Assembly (NCBI GenBank): GCA_910580005.1
Contig: CAJTXH010000024.1
Coordinates: forward strand, 1-28,711
Source of the DNA: an uncultured Lachnospiraceae bacterium
Lineage (GTDB): Bacteria > Bacillota > Clostridia > Lachnospirales > Lachnospiraceae
DNA: 28,711 bases
Direction: 5' to 3'
The first letter of the stretch is position 1. Every line of letters starts with the position of its first letter. The position numbers and the translations under genes are program-made. Under the pieces are notes generated by a model. It searched no databases and had not been told where the DNA came from. It was given only the letters and a program-made list of their open reading frames with translations. Below, piece after piece: positions 7,331 through 15,967 of this stretch.

Positions 7331-8170
7331 ATGCAGGATAAATTAAGCTTTCAGGATATTTTTGATAAAGGAAAAGAAATTTTAAAAAAGTCTGGAATAA
7401 CCTGCTTTGATACAGATGCATGGTATCTGCTTGAATATGCCACTGGCATGGGAAGGGCAGAATATTTCCTGAAACGGGGAGAAACTGCACAGGAAAAGAT
7501 AATTACAAAGTATTTTAGCCTTATAAATACCAGGGCGTCACATATGCCATTACAATATATTACTGGAAGCCAGGAGTTTATGGGGGTTGATTTTAAAGTT
7601 TCGCCTGATGTGCTTGTGCCAAGACAGGATACAGAAACACTTGTGGAATACCTGCTTCCATTTGCAAAAGGCCAGGATATACTTGACATGTGTACAGGTT
7701 CAGGATGCATAGCAGTATCATTGTTAAAACTTGGTGGTGCGGCTTCCTGTACAGCAGCTGATTATTCGGAAAAGGCCCTGGATATTGCAAGGCATAATGC
7801 AAGGATTAACGGGGTGGATATAAATTTTGTACATAGTGATATGTTTACAAATATAACAGGAACATATGGAATTATTGTTTCAAACCCACCATATATAAAG
7901 ACTTCTGTTATAGATACACTTATGCCTGAAGTAAAGGAGCATGAACCATTAATGGCGCTTGACGGAGGGCAGGACGGGCTTTCTTTTTACAAAATTATAA
8001 GCAGGGAAGCAAAGAATTATCTTAAACCTGGCGGCATACTGGCAGTTGAAACAGGATATGACCAGGGCAGGCAGGTTTTAGAAATGTTTAAGGAGAGTGG
8101 TTATAATGATGTTTGTGCCAGGAAGGATTTGTCTGGCAATGACAGGATTGTAGCTGCGGTGATGCCGTAA
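7331..8170 (+). CDS. prmC: Peptide chain release factor N5-glutamine methyltransferase PrmC (HemK)
   Basis: Uses S-adenosylmethionine to methylate the Gln of the GGQ motif in release factors, raising termination efficiency. It is 279 residues long, a normal size. The N-terminal helical domain recognises the release factor. The Rossmann methyltransferase domain shows motif I DMCTGSGCIAVSLL (119-132) and the catalytic SNPPYIK (184-190, NPPY 185-188). The pre-motif VPRQDTETLVE (96-106) is also typical. It sits 29 bases before prfA, whose product is its substrate, which supports the call. A short imperfect inverted repeat (CTGCC/GGCAG) lies between yqhQ and this gene, ahead of the GGGGGA ribosome site. 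Confidence 0.95.
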   Translation: MQDKLSFQDIFDKGKEILKKSGITCFDTDAWYLLEYATGMGRAEYFLKRGETAQEKIITKYFSLINTRASHMPLQYITGSQEFMGVDFKVSPDVLVPRQDTETLVEYLLPFAKGQDILDMCTGSGCIAVSLLKLGGAASCTAADYSEKALDIARHNARINGVDINFVHSDMFTNITGTYGIIVSNPPYIKTSVIDTLMPEVKEHEPLMALDGGQDGLSFYKIISREAKNYLKPGGILAVETGYDQGRQVLEMFKESGYNDVCARKDLSGNDRIVAAVMP

Positions 8171-8199
8171 TACAATATTTTTGAAAGGAATTAAGAATT

Positions 8200-9276
8200 A
8201 TGTTTGATAAATTAGAAGATTTAACGAGAAGGCTTGAAGAGATAAATATGCTGCTTACAGAACCGGAGGTTATTAATAACCAGGAACAGTACAGGGAGCT
8301 TATGAGGGAACAGAGTGAACTGTCACCAGTTGCAAGCAAATATAAGGAGTATAAAGAAGCAAAAGATGGAATAGAAGACAGTCTTGCAATTCTTGACGAA
8401 GAAAGTGACGAGGAAATGAGGGAGCTTGCCAAAGAGGAACTTAATGCATGTAAGGAAAAAGTGGCTGTATGTGAGCAGGAGCTTAAAATACTTATGCTCC
8501 CAAAAGACCCTAATGATGATAAAAATGTAATTGTTGAAATACGTGGAGGCGCAGGGGGGGATGAAGCTGCCCTTTTTGCAGCAGATTTATTCCGTATGTA
8601 TTCAAAGTTTGCTGAAAACAACCGGTGGAAAATTGAGGTTATGAGTGCTAATGAAAACGGGATAGGTGGTTTTAAGGAAATCGTATTTATGGTAATAGGT
8701 ACAGGTGCATATTCAAAACTTAAATATGAAAGCGGCGTACACCGTGTACAGCGTATACCTTCAACAGAATCTGGCGGACGCATCCATACTTCAACAGCTA
8801 CAGTTGCAATAATGCCAGAAGTGGAGGAAGTGGATGTGCATGTAGACCCTAATGACTGCAAAATAGATGTTTACCGTGCTTCTGGAAATGGCGGACAGTG
8901 CGTAAATACAACTGACTCTGCCGTGAGAATTACACATCTTCCTACAGGAATAGTGGTAACTTGCCAAGATGAGAAATCACAGCTTAAAAATAAAGATAAA
9001 GCAATGAAAGTGTTGCGTTCAAGGATATATGACATGGAACAGGAAAAAGCAAACAGTGAACAGGCAGCTGAGAGAAGAAGCCAGGTTGGTACTGGTGACC
9101 GCTCAGAAAAAATAAGGACATATAATTTCCCACAGGGACGTGTAACGGACCACCGCATAAAATATACAAGCCACAGGCTTAGTGAAATACTTAACGGGGA
9201 TATAAATGAAGTGCTTGATAATATAATAGCAGCAGACCAGGCAGCAAGACTGGCAAAAATGAATGAAAGTGTGTAA
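8200..9276 (+). CDS. prfA: Peptide chain release factor 1 (RF1)
   Basis: Recognises UAA and UAG stop codons in the ribosomal A site and triggers peptide release. The 358 residues are full length. The GGQ motif is at 231-233 within YRASGNGGQCVNTTDSAVR. The stop-codon-reading tripeptide region reads RIPSTESGGRIHTS, so PST (187-189) fits the PxT motif of RF1 rather than the SPF of RF2. RIRGGAGGDEAA-like sequence (114-124) marks the domain junction. The Q233 side chain is the target of the adjacent prmC product. A ribosome site GAAAGGAA lies before ATG 8200. The gene is in the same cluster as rpmE, yqhQ and prmC. Confidence 0.97.
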   Translation: MFDKLEDLTRRLEEINMLLTEPEVINNQEQYRELMREQSELSPVASKYKEYKEAKDGIEDSLAILDEESDEEMRELAKEELNACKEKVAVCEQELKILMLPKDPNDDKNVIVEIRGGAGGDEAALFAADLFRMYSKFAENNRWKIEVMSANENGIGGFKEIVFMVIGTGAYSKLKYESGVHRVQRIPSTESGGRIHTSTATVAIMPEVEEVDVHVDPNDCKIDVYRASGNGGQCVNTTDSAVRITHLPTGIVVTCQDEKSQLKNKDKAMKVLRSRIYDMEQEKANSEQAAERRSQVGTGDRSEKIRTYNFPQGRVTDHRIKYTSHRLSEILNGDINEVLDNIIAADQAARLAKMNESV

Positions 9277-9293
9277 GAAAGCAGGACAGATAG

Positions 9294-10088
9294 ATGATTA
9301 GCAGCATATCAAACCAGCAGATGAAAGATATAATAAAGCTGCAGAAACAGCTAAAGTACAGGCGGGCGGCATCTTTATTTATAGCAGAGGGTTTTAAAAT
9401 GCTTAAAGAGGCAGCAGAAAAAGGCTGTCTTGTAAAAATATATATATCAGAATCTGTATTAGAAAAAAAGCATGAAAGCCTGGAATGGCTTTGTAAAGAA
9501 TTTCCATATGAAACTGTTTCAGATAAAGTATTCCAGCAGCTTTCAGATACAGTTACAACACAGGGGATATTAGGAATTGTAAAACAGCCTTCATATAATA
9601 TTGCAGATATATTGGAGGACCGGAGACATATGTGGCTTTTGCTTGATGGCATACGTGACCCGGGCAACCTTGGGACGGTAATGCGTACTGCAGAGGGCGC
9701 TGGTATGTCCGCTGTTATAATGGGTAAAGGGACAGTGGATTTATTTAACCCTAAGACAGTACGTTCTACAATGGGTGCAATATTCAGGATGCCATTTGTA
9801 TATGTGGATGATATTGTGGAAATTATAACAAGGATTAAGGATAATGGTTATTGTGTATATGGGACAGCAATGAAAGGCAGCATTGCATATGACAGGGCAG
9901 ACTATACAAAAGGAGCAGGCATTGTAATAGGCAATGAGGCAAACGGAATACAGGACAGGGTTCTGGAATGTATAACGGCAAGTATACACATACCTATGGA
10001 GGGAAAACTGGAATCATTAAATGCAGCAGTAGCAGCAGCGGTTGTAATGTATGAAGCAGCAAGGCAAAGACATATAAAAGTTTTATAA
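9294..10088 (+). CDS. TrmH/SpoU-family RNA 2'-O-methyltransferase
   Basis: Methylates a ribose of rRNA or tRNA with S-adenosylmethionine; the exact nucleotide is unknown. The 264 residues consist of an N-terminal substrate-binding (SpoU_sub_bind) domain (about 1-100) and a SPOUT knot domain. All three SPOUT motifs are visible: motif 1 LLDGIRDPGNLGTVMRTAEG (116-135), motif 2 IVIGNEANGI (210-219) and motif 3 IPMEGKLESLNAAVAAAV (233-250). It starts 18 bases after prfA, so it is probably cotranscribed with it. It resembles the RlmB/YsgA-like clade, but no symbol is given because the target is not established. The ribosome site AGCAGGA before ATG 9294 is moderate. Confidence 0.9.
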   Translation: MISSISNQQMKDIIKLQKQLKYRRAASLFIAEGFKMLKEAAEKGCLVKIYISESVLEKKHESLEWLCKEFPYETVSDKVFQQLSDTVTTQGILGIVKQPSYNIADILEDRRHMWLLLDGIRDPGNLGTVMRTAEGAGMSAVIMGKGTVDLFNPKTVRSTMGAIFRMPFVYVDDIVEIITRIKDNGYCVYGTAMKGSIAYDRADYTKGAGIVIGNEANGIQDRVLECITASIHIPMEGKLESLNAAVAAAVVMYEAARQRHIKVL

Positions 10089-10113
10089 TTATAAATAGAT
10101 TATTAATATTTTC

Positions 10114-10186
10114 TTGCACAATTACTATAAATAATATAAAATAATAAAAACCGGTGCATAGTGTTATGTTTTGCAGTTATGCCGGT
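10114..10186 (+). promoter_or_regulatory. Promoter and 5'-leader hairpin before the NfeD gene
   Basis: TTGCAC (10114-10119), a 17-base spacer and TAAAAT (10137-10142) form a plausible promoter in the 126-base gap after the RNA methyltransferase gene. At about the predicted transcript start, ACCGG (10150-10154) and CATA (10157-10160) pair with TATGCCGGT (10178-10186), leaving a two-base bulge. No T tract follows, so this looks like a 5'-end hairpin rather than a terminator. Function unknown. Confidence 0.45.
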
Positions 10187-10214
10187 GTCATTTCTTAATG
10201 GGAGGAGGAATATT

Positions 10215-10643
10215 ATGACACCTTTTTACTGGCTGGTGGCATTAGCGGTTTTGCTGGTAATTGAAATTATTACAATGGGACTTACTACTATATGGTTTGC
10301 CGGAGGCACTTTAGTTGCATTTGTGCTTTCACTGTTTGGTATTCCCTGGCTTTTCCAGATTGCGGTTTTTCTTGTAGTGTCAATATTGCTGCTTATATTT
10401 ACACGTCCTGCTTTAGAAAGGAAGATTAATAAGGACAGGATAAAGACAAATGTAAACAGCATAGCAGGAAAAGAGGGGAAAGTGACAGAAGCCATAGACA
10501 ACTTTAACCAGAAAGGGGCAATTGTATTAAACGGGCTTGAATGGACGGCACGCAGCAGTAAAGATGATTTAATTATACCTGTTGGTGCAAGGGTAATTAT
10601 TGATGAGGTTAAAGGAGTCAAAGTATTTGTAAGCCGGATTTAA
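10215..10643 (+). CDS. NfeD-like membrane protein
   Basis: Small membrane protein that typically pairs with an SPFH/stomatin protein encoded next door, as here. The 142 residues begin with hydrophobic segments (about 5-24, 28-42 and 46-63) and end in a soluble OB-fold-like NfeD domain (about 82-142), recognisable by GKEGKVTEAI, NGLEWTARS and PVGARVIIDEVKGVKVFV. The frame is open from an ATG at 10161, but ATG 10215 is chosen because GGAGGAGG (10201-10208) precedes it and the first membrane segment starts there. The role is inferred from family and neighbour: membrane-domain organisation or membrane-protein quality control. Confidence 0.88.
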   Translation: MTPFYWLVALAVLLVIEIITMGLTTIWFAGGTLVAFVLSLFGIPWLFQIAVFLVVSILLLIFTRPALERKINKDRIKTNVNSIAGKEGKVTEAIDNFNQKGAIVLNGLEWTARSSKDDLIIPVGARVIIDEVKGVKVFVSRI

Positions 10644-10744
10644 ATTATAATAACTGGCTGGGCTGTTAATACTGCTATTTCAATACACAATATATTTTTA
10701 TGGCATCAGTAAAAAAACTACTAGTTGCCAGAAGAGGAGGTCAA

Positions 10745-11662
10745 ATGCCAATTTTAATTTTACTTGCTATTGTAGCATTAGTGCTTGTATCTTGTATAAA
10801 GGTTGTGCCACAGGCGAGGGCGTATGTTATAGAAAGGCTTGGAGGCTACCAGACAACATGGGGCGTTGGAATACATTTTAAAGTGCCATTTATAGACAAG
10901 ATTGCAAGAAGGGTTGATTTAAAAGAACAGGTTGCTGATTTTCCACCACAGCCTGTTATCACAAAAGATAACGTCACAATGCGTATTGATACAGTAATTT
11001 TTTACCAGATTACTGACCCTAAGCTTTACGCATATGGCGTGGAAAACCCTATTATGGCAATAGAGAACCTTACAGCAACAACATTGCGTAATATAATAGG
11101 TGAACTTGAACTTGATGAAACACTTACATCACGTGAAATCATTAATGCCAAGATGAGGGCATCACTTGATAGTGCAACTGACCCATGGGGCATTAAAGTA
11201 AACAGGGTAGAGCTTAAAAACATCATACCACCGGCAGCAATCCAGGATGCAATGGAAAAACAGATGAAGGCAGAACGTGAAAAAAGGGAAGCAATCCTGC
11301 GTTCACAGGGTGGTAAAGAGTCTGCTATACTTGTTGCTGAAGGAAAGAAGGCAGCAGCAATACTTGATGCAGAGGCAGAGAAGCAGGCTGCAATCCTACG
11401 TGCAGAAGCTAAGAAGGAAGCTACAATACGTGAGGCAGAAGGCCAGGCACAGGCTATACTTGCAGTACAGCAGGCAAATGCAGATGGTATCCGTATGCTT
11501 AATGAAGCTGCTGCTACAGCATCAGGAAATGTTATTAAACTTAAAAGCCTTGAGGCATTTGCAAAGGCAGCAGATGGAAAAGCTACAAAAATTATTATCC
11601 CTTCTGAAATACAGGGGATGGCAGGGCTTGTTAAGTCTATAACAGAAGTATCAAAAGAATAG
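10745..11662 (+). CDS. SPFH/stomatin-family membrane protein (QmcA-like)
   Basis: Forms large oligomeric membrane assemblies linked to membrane microdomains and protease regulation. It has a single N-terminal membrane anchor (about 2-18, cytoplasmic body after it). The SPFH domain runs from VVPQARAYVIERLGGYQTTW through VDLKEQVADFPPQPVITKDN and TLTSREIINAKMRASLD. It is followed by an Ala/Glu/Lys-rich coiled coil (about 168-245) and the conserved end IIIPSEIQGMAGLVKSI. An upstream in-frame ATG at 10700 would add 15 basic residues. ATG 10745 is preferred because GAGGAGG (10734-10740) lies directly before it and the membrane segment then sits at the N-terminus (305 residues). It is the usual partner of the preceding NfeD gene. 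Confidence 0.9.
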   Translation: MPILILLAIVALVLVSCIKVVPQARAYVIERLGGYQTTWGVGIHFKVPFIDKIARRVDLKEQVADFPPQPVITKDNVTMRIDTVIFYQITDPKLYAYGVENPIMAIENLTATTLRNIIGELELDETLTSREIINAKMRASLDSATDPWGIKVNRVELKNIIPPAAIQDAMEKQMKAEREKREAILRSQGGKESAILVAEGKKAAAILDAEAEKQAAILRAEAKKEATIREAEGQAQAILAVQQANADGIRMLNEAAATASGNVIKLKSLEAFAKAADGKATKIIIPSEIQGMAGLVKSITEVSKE

Positions 11663-11676
11663 AATGGGAGGATGAC

Positions 11677-12678
11677 ATGACAATGGCTGTTAATTTAAAA
11701 AACCGTAATTTCCTTACATTAAAGGATTTTACACCTGAAGAAATAGAGTATCTTTTAGATCTTGCAGCAGATGTCAAGGACAAGAAGAAAAAGGGAATAC
11801 AGGTAAAACAGTACCAGGGCAGCAATATTGCCCTGGTATTTGAAAAGACAAGTACACGTACACGCTGTTCATTTGAAGTGGCGGCGCATGACCTTGGCTT
11901 AGGCGTGACATATCTTGAACCGCTTAGTTCCCAGATTGGCAAGAAAGAAAGCATTGCTGACACAGCAAGGGTGCTTGGGCGTATGTATGAAGGCATTGAG
12001 TACCGTGGTTATGGACAAGAAATAGTTGAGGAACTTGCAAAATATGCAGGAGTGCCTGTATGGAACGGGCTTACTAATGAATACCATCCGACACAGATGC
12101 TTGCAGACCTGCTTACAATACGTGAGCATCTAGGCAGGATAAAGGACGTAAAACTTGTCTATATGGGTGATGCACGTTATAATATGGGCAATTCACTTAT
12201 GGTTGCATGTTCTAAAATGGGTATGCATTTTACAGCATGTACATCAAAAGATTATTTCCCAGATGCAGGGCTTGTGGAACAGTGTAATGAATATGCAAAA
12301 GCATCAGGCGGTTCTGTTACACTTACAGAAGATGTAAAAACTGGCACAAAGGATGCAGATGTAATTTATACAGATGTATGGGTTTCAATGGGAGAACCTG
12401 ATGAAGTGTGGGAGGAACGTATAAACAGGCTTTCACCTTACCAGGTTAACAAGGCAGTAATGGACAATGCTTCAGACAGTGCAATATTTATGCATTGCCT
12501 TCCGGCTTTCCATGACCTTAAGACAAAAATTGGCATGGAAGTATATGAGAAATTTGGCAAGGAAGGGCTTGAAGTAACAGATGAAGTATTTGAGTCTTCA
12601 CAGTCAGTTGTATTTGATGAGGCAGAGAACCGTATGCACACAATTAAGGCAGTAATAATGGCAACTCTTGGCGTATAA
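11677..12678 (+). CDS. argF: Ornithine carbamoyltransferase
   Basis: Condenses carbamoyl phosphate with ornithine to citrulline in arginine biosynthesis, or runs in reverse in the arginine deiminase pathway. It is 333 residues. The carbamoyl-phosphate-binding STRTR motif is at 59-63, HPTQ at 137-140, the ornithine loop DVWVSMGE at 233-240 and the HCLP motif at 273-276; together these separate it from aspartate carbamoyltransferase. No other arg genes or arcA/arcC are in the window, so anabolic versus catabolic use cannot be told from context, and argF is the default symbol. The ribosome site GGGAGG (11666-11671) precedes ATG 11677. It lies 14 bases after the stomatin gene and 15 before birA. 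Confidence 0.93.
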   Translation: MTMAVNLKNRNFLTLKDFTPEEIEYLLDLAADVKDKKKKGIQVKQYQGSNIALVFEKTSTRTRCSFEVAAHDLGLGVTYLEPLSSQIGKKESIADTARVLGRMYEGIEYRGYGQEIVEELAKYAGVPVWNGLTNEYHPTQMLADLLTIREHLGRIKDVKLVYMGDARYNMGNSLMVACSKMGMHFTACTSKDYFPDAGLVEQCNEYAKASGGSVTLTEDVKTGTKDADVIYTDVWVSMGEPDEVWEERINRLSPYQVNKAVMDNASDSAIFMHCLPAFHDLKTKIGMEVYEKFGKEGLEVTDEVFESSQSVVFDEAENRMHTIKAVIMATLGV

Positions 12679-12693
12679 ATAGCAGGACAGAAT

Positions 12694-13689
12694 ATGAAAA
12701 GTGAAATATTAAGGACATTAAGGGAAGCAGGGGACAATTTTGTTCCAGGCCAGGTACTTTGTGAAAATGCAGGGATTACAAGACAGGCAGTATGGAAAAA
12801 TATTGTAAAACTAAGGGAAAATGGTTTTGTAATAGAATCTGTGCCAAATAAAGGTTATAAGCTGCTTTCTTCCTCCAGTTTAATCCATGCTGCTGATATT
12901 GAAAGCAGGCTGTCTAAGGATTCAATATGCAGAAAGGTAGAAAGTTTTGATGCTATTGATTCAACAAATACCCGTGCAAAACAGCTTGCTGAGGATGGTG
13001 CAGAAGAAGGCACGCTTGTAATAGCAGAAAGACAGACAGCAGGTAAAGGCAGAAGGGGCAGGCAGTGGGAGTCAGAACCAGGCACAGGGATTTATATGTC
13101 CATAGTCCTAAGACCAAGGATTAATCCTGTAATTGTGCCAGGCATAACACTGGTAACAGCGCTTGCGCTTGTGCATTCAATTAAGGAAACCTGCAATGCA
13201 GAGCCTCTTATAAAGTGGCCAAATGATATTGTACTTGGCGGGAAGAAGATTTGCGGCATATTAACTGAAATGAGTTCAGAAATGAATTATATTAACTATG
13301 TTGTAACAGGGATAGGAATTAATGCCAATAACAGGCATTTCCATAAAGAAATTGAAGAAACAGCCACTTCACTTTACATTCAGACTGGTAAAGAAACAGA
13401 CAGGGCGCAGCTTGCCGCATGTACAGTGGACAGCTTTGGCAGTTATTACAGGAAGTTTGAAGAAGCAAAAAGCATTACACCATTTATTGAAGAATATAAT
13501 TCATTACTAGCCAGCATGGACAAGGAAGTAAAAATCTTTTATGGAATGGAAGAGGATGCAGAAAAAACACAAACAGGCAGGGCAAGAGGCATTAATAAAG
13601 ATGGTGCATTAATAGTGGATACAAAAAACGGAACCGAATATGTAATGTCAGGTGAGGTTTCGGTCAGGGGGTTATATGGTTACATCTAA
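12694..13689 (+). CDS. birA: Bifunctional biotin operon repressor / biotin-protein ligase
   Basis: Attaches biotin to the acceptor Lys of carboxylases through biotinyl-AMP and, in two-domain forms, represses biotin genes. The 331 residues include an N-terminal winged helix-turn-helix (about 5-55; ITRQAVWKNIVKLRENG), so this is the regulatory form. The ligase domain shows GKGRRGRQW (117-125, biotinyl-AMP loop), KWPNDIVLGGKKICGIL (174-190) and TGIGINAN (205-212). The C-terminal SH3-like domain ends near the stop. The ribosome site is weak (AGCAGGA), suggesting read-through from the preceding gene. The last 14 bases overlap the start of the next gene. Confidence 0.95.
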   Translation: MKSEILRTLREAGDNFVPGQVLCENAGITRQAVWKNIVKLRENGFVIESVPNKGYKLLSSSSLIHAADIESRLSKDSICRKVESFDAIDSTNTRAKQLAEDGAEEGTLVIAERQTAGKGRRGRQWESEPGTGIYMSIVLRPRINPVIVPGITLVTALALVHSIKETCNAEPLIKWPNDIVLGGKKICGILTEMSSEMNYINYVVTGIGINANNRHFHKEIEETATSLYIQTGKETDRAQLAACTVDSFGSYYRKFEEAKSITPFIEEYNSLLASMDKEVKIFYGMEEDAEKTQTGRARGINKDGALIVDTKNGTEYVMSGEVSVRGLYGYI

Positions 13690-14014
13690 TAATAATCCTG
13701 ATGGGGATGTAGTGCTTTGCGCTTCAAGCTCATATAAAGAAAAATATTATTTTAACCAGGAATTTGCAGGGCTTCCAGAACCTGTAAAAGAGGAACTTAA
13801 GGTTATGTGTGTGATGTATACTGCTGAAATAGGCGGTATACTTACATTACAGTTTGGCAGTGATGGCAGGCTTTTTCTTAATGTAACTTCCAGGGAAGAT
13901 GATTTCTTGTTTGATGAAATAGGCAGTGTACTTAAAATTAAACAGATACAGTCTGGAAAACGGGAGTTGCTGGAAGCACTTGAGTTATATTACCGCATAA
14001 AATTTCTTAAATAG
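13676..14014 (+). CDS. Small conserved protein, probably DUF6145-like
   Basis: Function unknown. The 112 residues are soluble, with no signal peptide or membrane segment. Features are VVLCASSSYKEKYYFNQEF near the start, an MCVMYTAEIGGILTLQF strand-rich stretch, acidic DDFLFDEIGSVLKIKQIQ and the helical end LLEALELYYRIKFLK. From memory this resembles DUF6145, a Lachnospiraceae family often near birA/coaX; that link needs checking. The frame opens at 13652, but ATG 13676 is chosen because GGGGG (13667-13671) lies just before it. Thus the gene overlaps the end of birA by 14 bases, implying translational coupling. It precedes coaX by 19 bases, so it belongs to a cofactor cluster. Confidence 0.7.
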   Translation: MVTSNNNPDGDVVLCASSSYKEKYYFNQEFAGLPEPVKEELKVMCVMYTAEIGGILTLQFGSDGRLFLNVTSREDDFLFDEIGSVLKIKQIQSGKRELLEALELYYRIKFLK

Positions 14015-14033
14015 GAAAGATGGGGACAAAAAC

Positions 14034-14807
14034 ATGTTATTAGCAGTTGATGTTGGAAACACTGATATTACATTTGGTGTTTTTAATGGTGTGGAACTTG
14101 CTGCAAGGTTCAGGTTTACTGTAAAAGTACCAAGGACTTCGGATGAATATGGGGAACTTCTTTGTAACATACTTGTACAGAAGGGATATAACCCTTCAGA
14201 TATTACAGAAGTAATAATTGCATCTGTAGTGCCAAAGATGATGTATTCATTTACAAGTGGGATAATAAAGTATCTTGGCTGCCAGCCTATAGTAGTTGGT
14301 GCAGGGATTAAGACAGGCATACGTATAGATACAGCAGACCCTAAACAGATAGGTGCAGACCGCATTGTGGATGCAGTAGGCGCATATGGACAGTACGGAG
14401 GCCCTATAATAGTAGTGGATTATGGGACTGCAACTACATATGATTATGTAACAAAAGATGGTGCATTCCAGGGTGGTGTAATAAGCCCGGGGATAAGGAT
14501 ATCTGCTGATGCACTTTGCAATAATACTGCAAACCTCCCAGAAATAGAGATAAAATGCCCTGGCAGCATAATTGCCAAGGAAACAATATCTTCAATGCAG
14601 GCAGGACTGTTTTATGGGACATTAGGACAGACAGAATATATAATAAGGCGTATAAAAGAAGAAGCTGGAGTACAGGAAGCACGTGTAGTGGCGACAGGCG
14701 GGCTTGGAAAAATAATATCAGAAAGCACAGACGAAATAGATATATATGATGCGGATTTGACCTTAAAAGGGCTGCAGTTAATATACAGCAAGCAGAGGAG
14801 GGGATAG
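14034..14807 (+). CDS. coaX: Type III pantothenate kinase
   Basis: Phosphorylates pantothenate as the first step of coenzyme A synthesis; the type III enzyme is feedback-insensitive to CoA. The 257 residues carry the ASKHA-fold signatures: LAVDVGNTDITFGVF (3-17, phosphate 1), GADRIVDAVGAY (107-118, with catalytic D109), VVDYGTATTYD (127-137) and GGVISPGIRISADAL. ATGGLG near the C-terminus is the adenosine motif. It is the last gene of the run argF-birA-small gene-coaX and is followed by an intergenic repeat rather than a clear terminator. Confidence 0.95.
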   Translation: MLLAVDVGNTDITFGVFNGVELAARFRFTVKVPRTSDEYGELLCNILVQKGYNPSDITEVIIASVVPKMMYSFTSGIIKYLGCQPIVVGAGIKTGIRIDTADPKQIGADRIVDAVGAYGQYGGPIIVVDYGTATTYDYVTKDGAFQGGVISPGIRISADALCNNTANLPEIEIKCPGSIIAKETISSMQAGLFYGTLGQTEYIIRRIKEEAGVQEARVVATGGLGKIISESTDEIDIYDADLTLKGLQLIYSKQRRG

Positions 14808-14810
14808 GTC

Positions 14811-14866
14811 GCGTCCGTTTCATAAATTTCTAGTTATTTTGTGTTTGCAAGCAGACGCAGGGTTTC
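14811..14866. repeat. Intergenic hairpin repeat sharing modules with two other loci
   Basis: GCGTCCGTTT (14811-14820) can pair with AAGCAGACGC (14849-14858), with one mismatch and one wobble, around a 28-base loop. CGTCCGTTTCATAAATT (14812-14828) is the exact reverse complement of 5358-5374. The 26 bases 14841-14866 match 27371-27396 at 23 positions. It starts just after coaX. The rest of the spacer to dusB is AT-rich; I see no firm promoter in it. Confidence 0.65.
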
Positions 14867-14953
14867 AGAATAATTGATTAACAGGATAAATATTTAATAA
14901 TCCAGTATAAAATAATAAAACGGGGTGGAAAATAAGGCTTTAGATTACATTTA

Positions 14954-15964
14954 ATGTTTATTAGAAAAACTGTAAATTACAGAATGGATTTAGTAATGTG
15001 TGGATTTAATATAGGCAATGTAAGGATTAATGGCAATTTAATATTAGGACCTATGGCGGGAGTTACTGACCTGCCATTTCGTATTTTATGCAAGGAGCAG
15101 GGGGCAGATTTGCTTTATACAGAGATGATAAGTGCCAAAGGCATTTATTATAATAATAAGAATACCGCAAAGCTTTGGGAGATTGACGAAACGGAACGTC
15201 CTGCAGCATTGCAGCTTTTTGGTTCAGAACCAGAACTTATGGCACTGGTTGCATCAAGGATTGAAAAAAGGAATTTTGATATTCTTGATATAAATATGGG
15301 CTGCCCTGTACCAAAGGTTGTAAATAATGGTGAAGGTTCTGCACTTATGAAAAACCTGGAACTTGCAGGCAAGATAATTAAAGCTGTTTCAAAGGCAGTA
15401 AATAAACCTGTTACAGTGAAGATACGCAAAGGTTTTGACAGTAATAATATTAATGCAGCAGAATTTGCTGTAATGGCAGAGGAAAACGGTGCAGCGGCAA
15501 TAGCAGTACATGGCAGGACCAGGGAACAGTATTATGGTGGAAGTGCTGACTGGGATATTATCAGGGAAGTTAAAGAAGCAGTCAAAATCCCTGTTATAGC
15601 AAGCGGTGATATATTTACTGCAAAGGATGCAGCAAGGTGTAAAGAAGAAACTGGCTGTGATGCTCTTATGATAGCACGTGCCGCAAGAGGAAACCCCTGG
15701 ATTTTTAAACAGGCAAGGATATTTATGGAAACAGGGGAAATACTGCCAAAGCCTGGAATAGATGAAATTGCAGATATGGTATTAAGGCACGGCAGGATGT
15801 TAAAGGATTTTAAGGGTGAATTAATGGGTATGCGTGAAATGCGCAAGCATGTGGCATGGTATACAGCAGGTTATAAAAACTCGGCGTCATTAAGGCGCAT
15901 GGCAAATAAAATTGAAACATACAAGCAGCTTGAAGAGCTGTGTAAGATTATGTCTGGAGGATAA
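14954..15964 (+). CDS. dusB: tRNA-dihydrouridine synthase, DusB type
   Basis: FMN enzyme that reduces uridine to dihydrouridine in the tRNA D loop. Motifs: LILGPMAGVTDLPFR (29-43, FMN site), ALQLFGSEP (85-93), DINMGCPVPKV (112-122, where C117 is the catalytic Cys), AIAVHGRTREQYYGG and DALMIARAARGNPWIF. The start is uncertain. ATG 14954 gives 336 residues, but ATG 14984 and 14996 are in frame and none has a strong ribosome site. The start at 14996 (MCGFNIGNVRING) would leave an N-terminus closer to the family. It is followed three bases later by the carboxypeptidase homologue, so the two are coupled. Confidence 0.92.
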   Translation: MFIRKTVNYRMDLVMCGFNIGNVRINGNLILGPMAGVTDLPFRILCKEQGADLLYTEMISAKGIYYNNKNTAKLWEIDETERPAALQLFGSEPELMALVASRIEKRNFDILDINMGCPVPKVVNNGEGSALMKNLELAGKIIKAVSKAVNKPVTVKIRKGFDSNNINAAEFAVMAEENGAAAIAVHGRTREQYYGGSADWDIIREVKEAVKIPVIASGDIFTAKDAARCKEETGCDALMIARAARGNPWIFKQARIFMETGEILPKPGIDEIADMVLRHGRMLKDFKGELMGMREMRKHVAWYTAGYKNSASLRRMANKIETYKQLEELCKIMSGG

Positions 15965-15967
15965 ATA

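Noticed and set aside
8088..8861. 257-codon open frame antisense to prfA
   Set aside because: It is Ser-rich shadow sequence opposite the well-conserved RF1 gene, with no motif.
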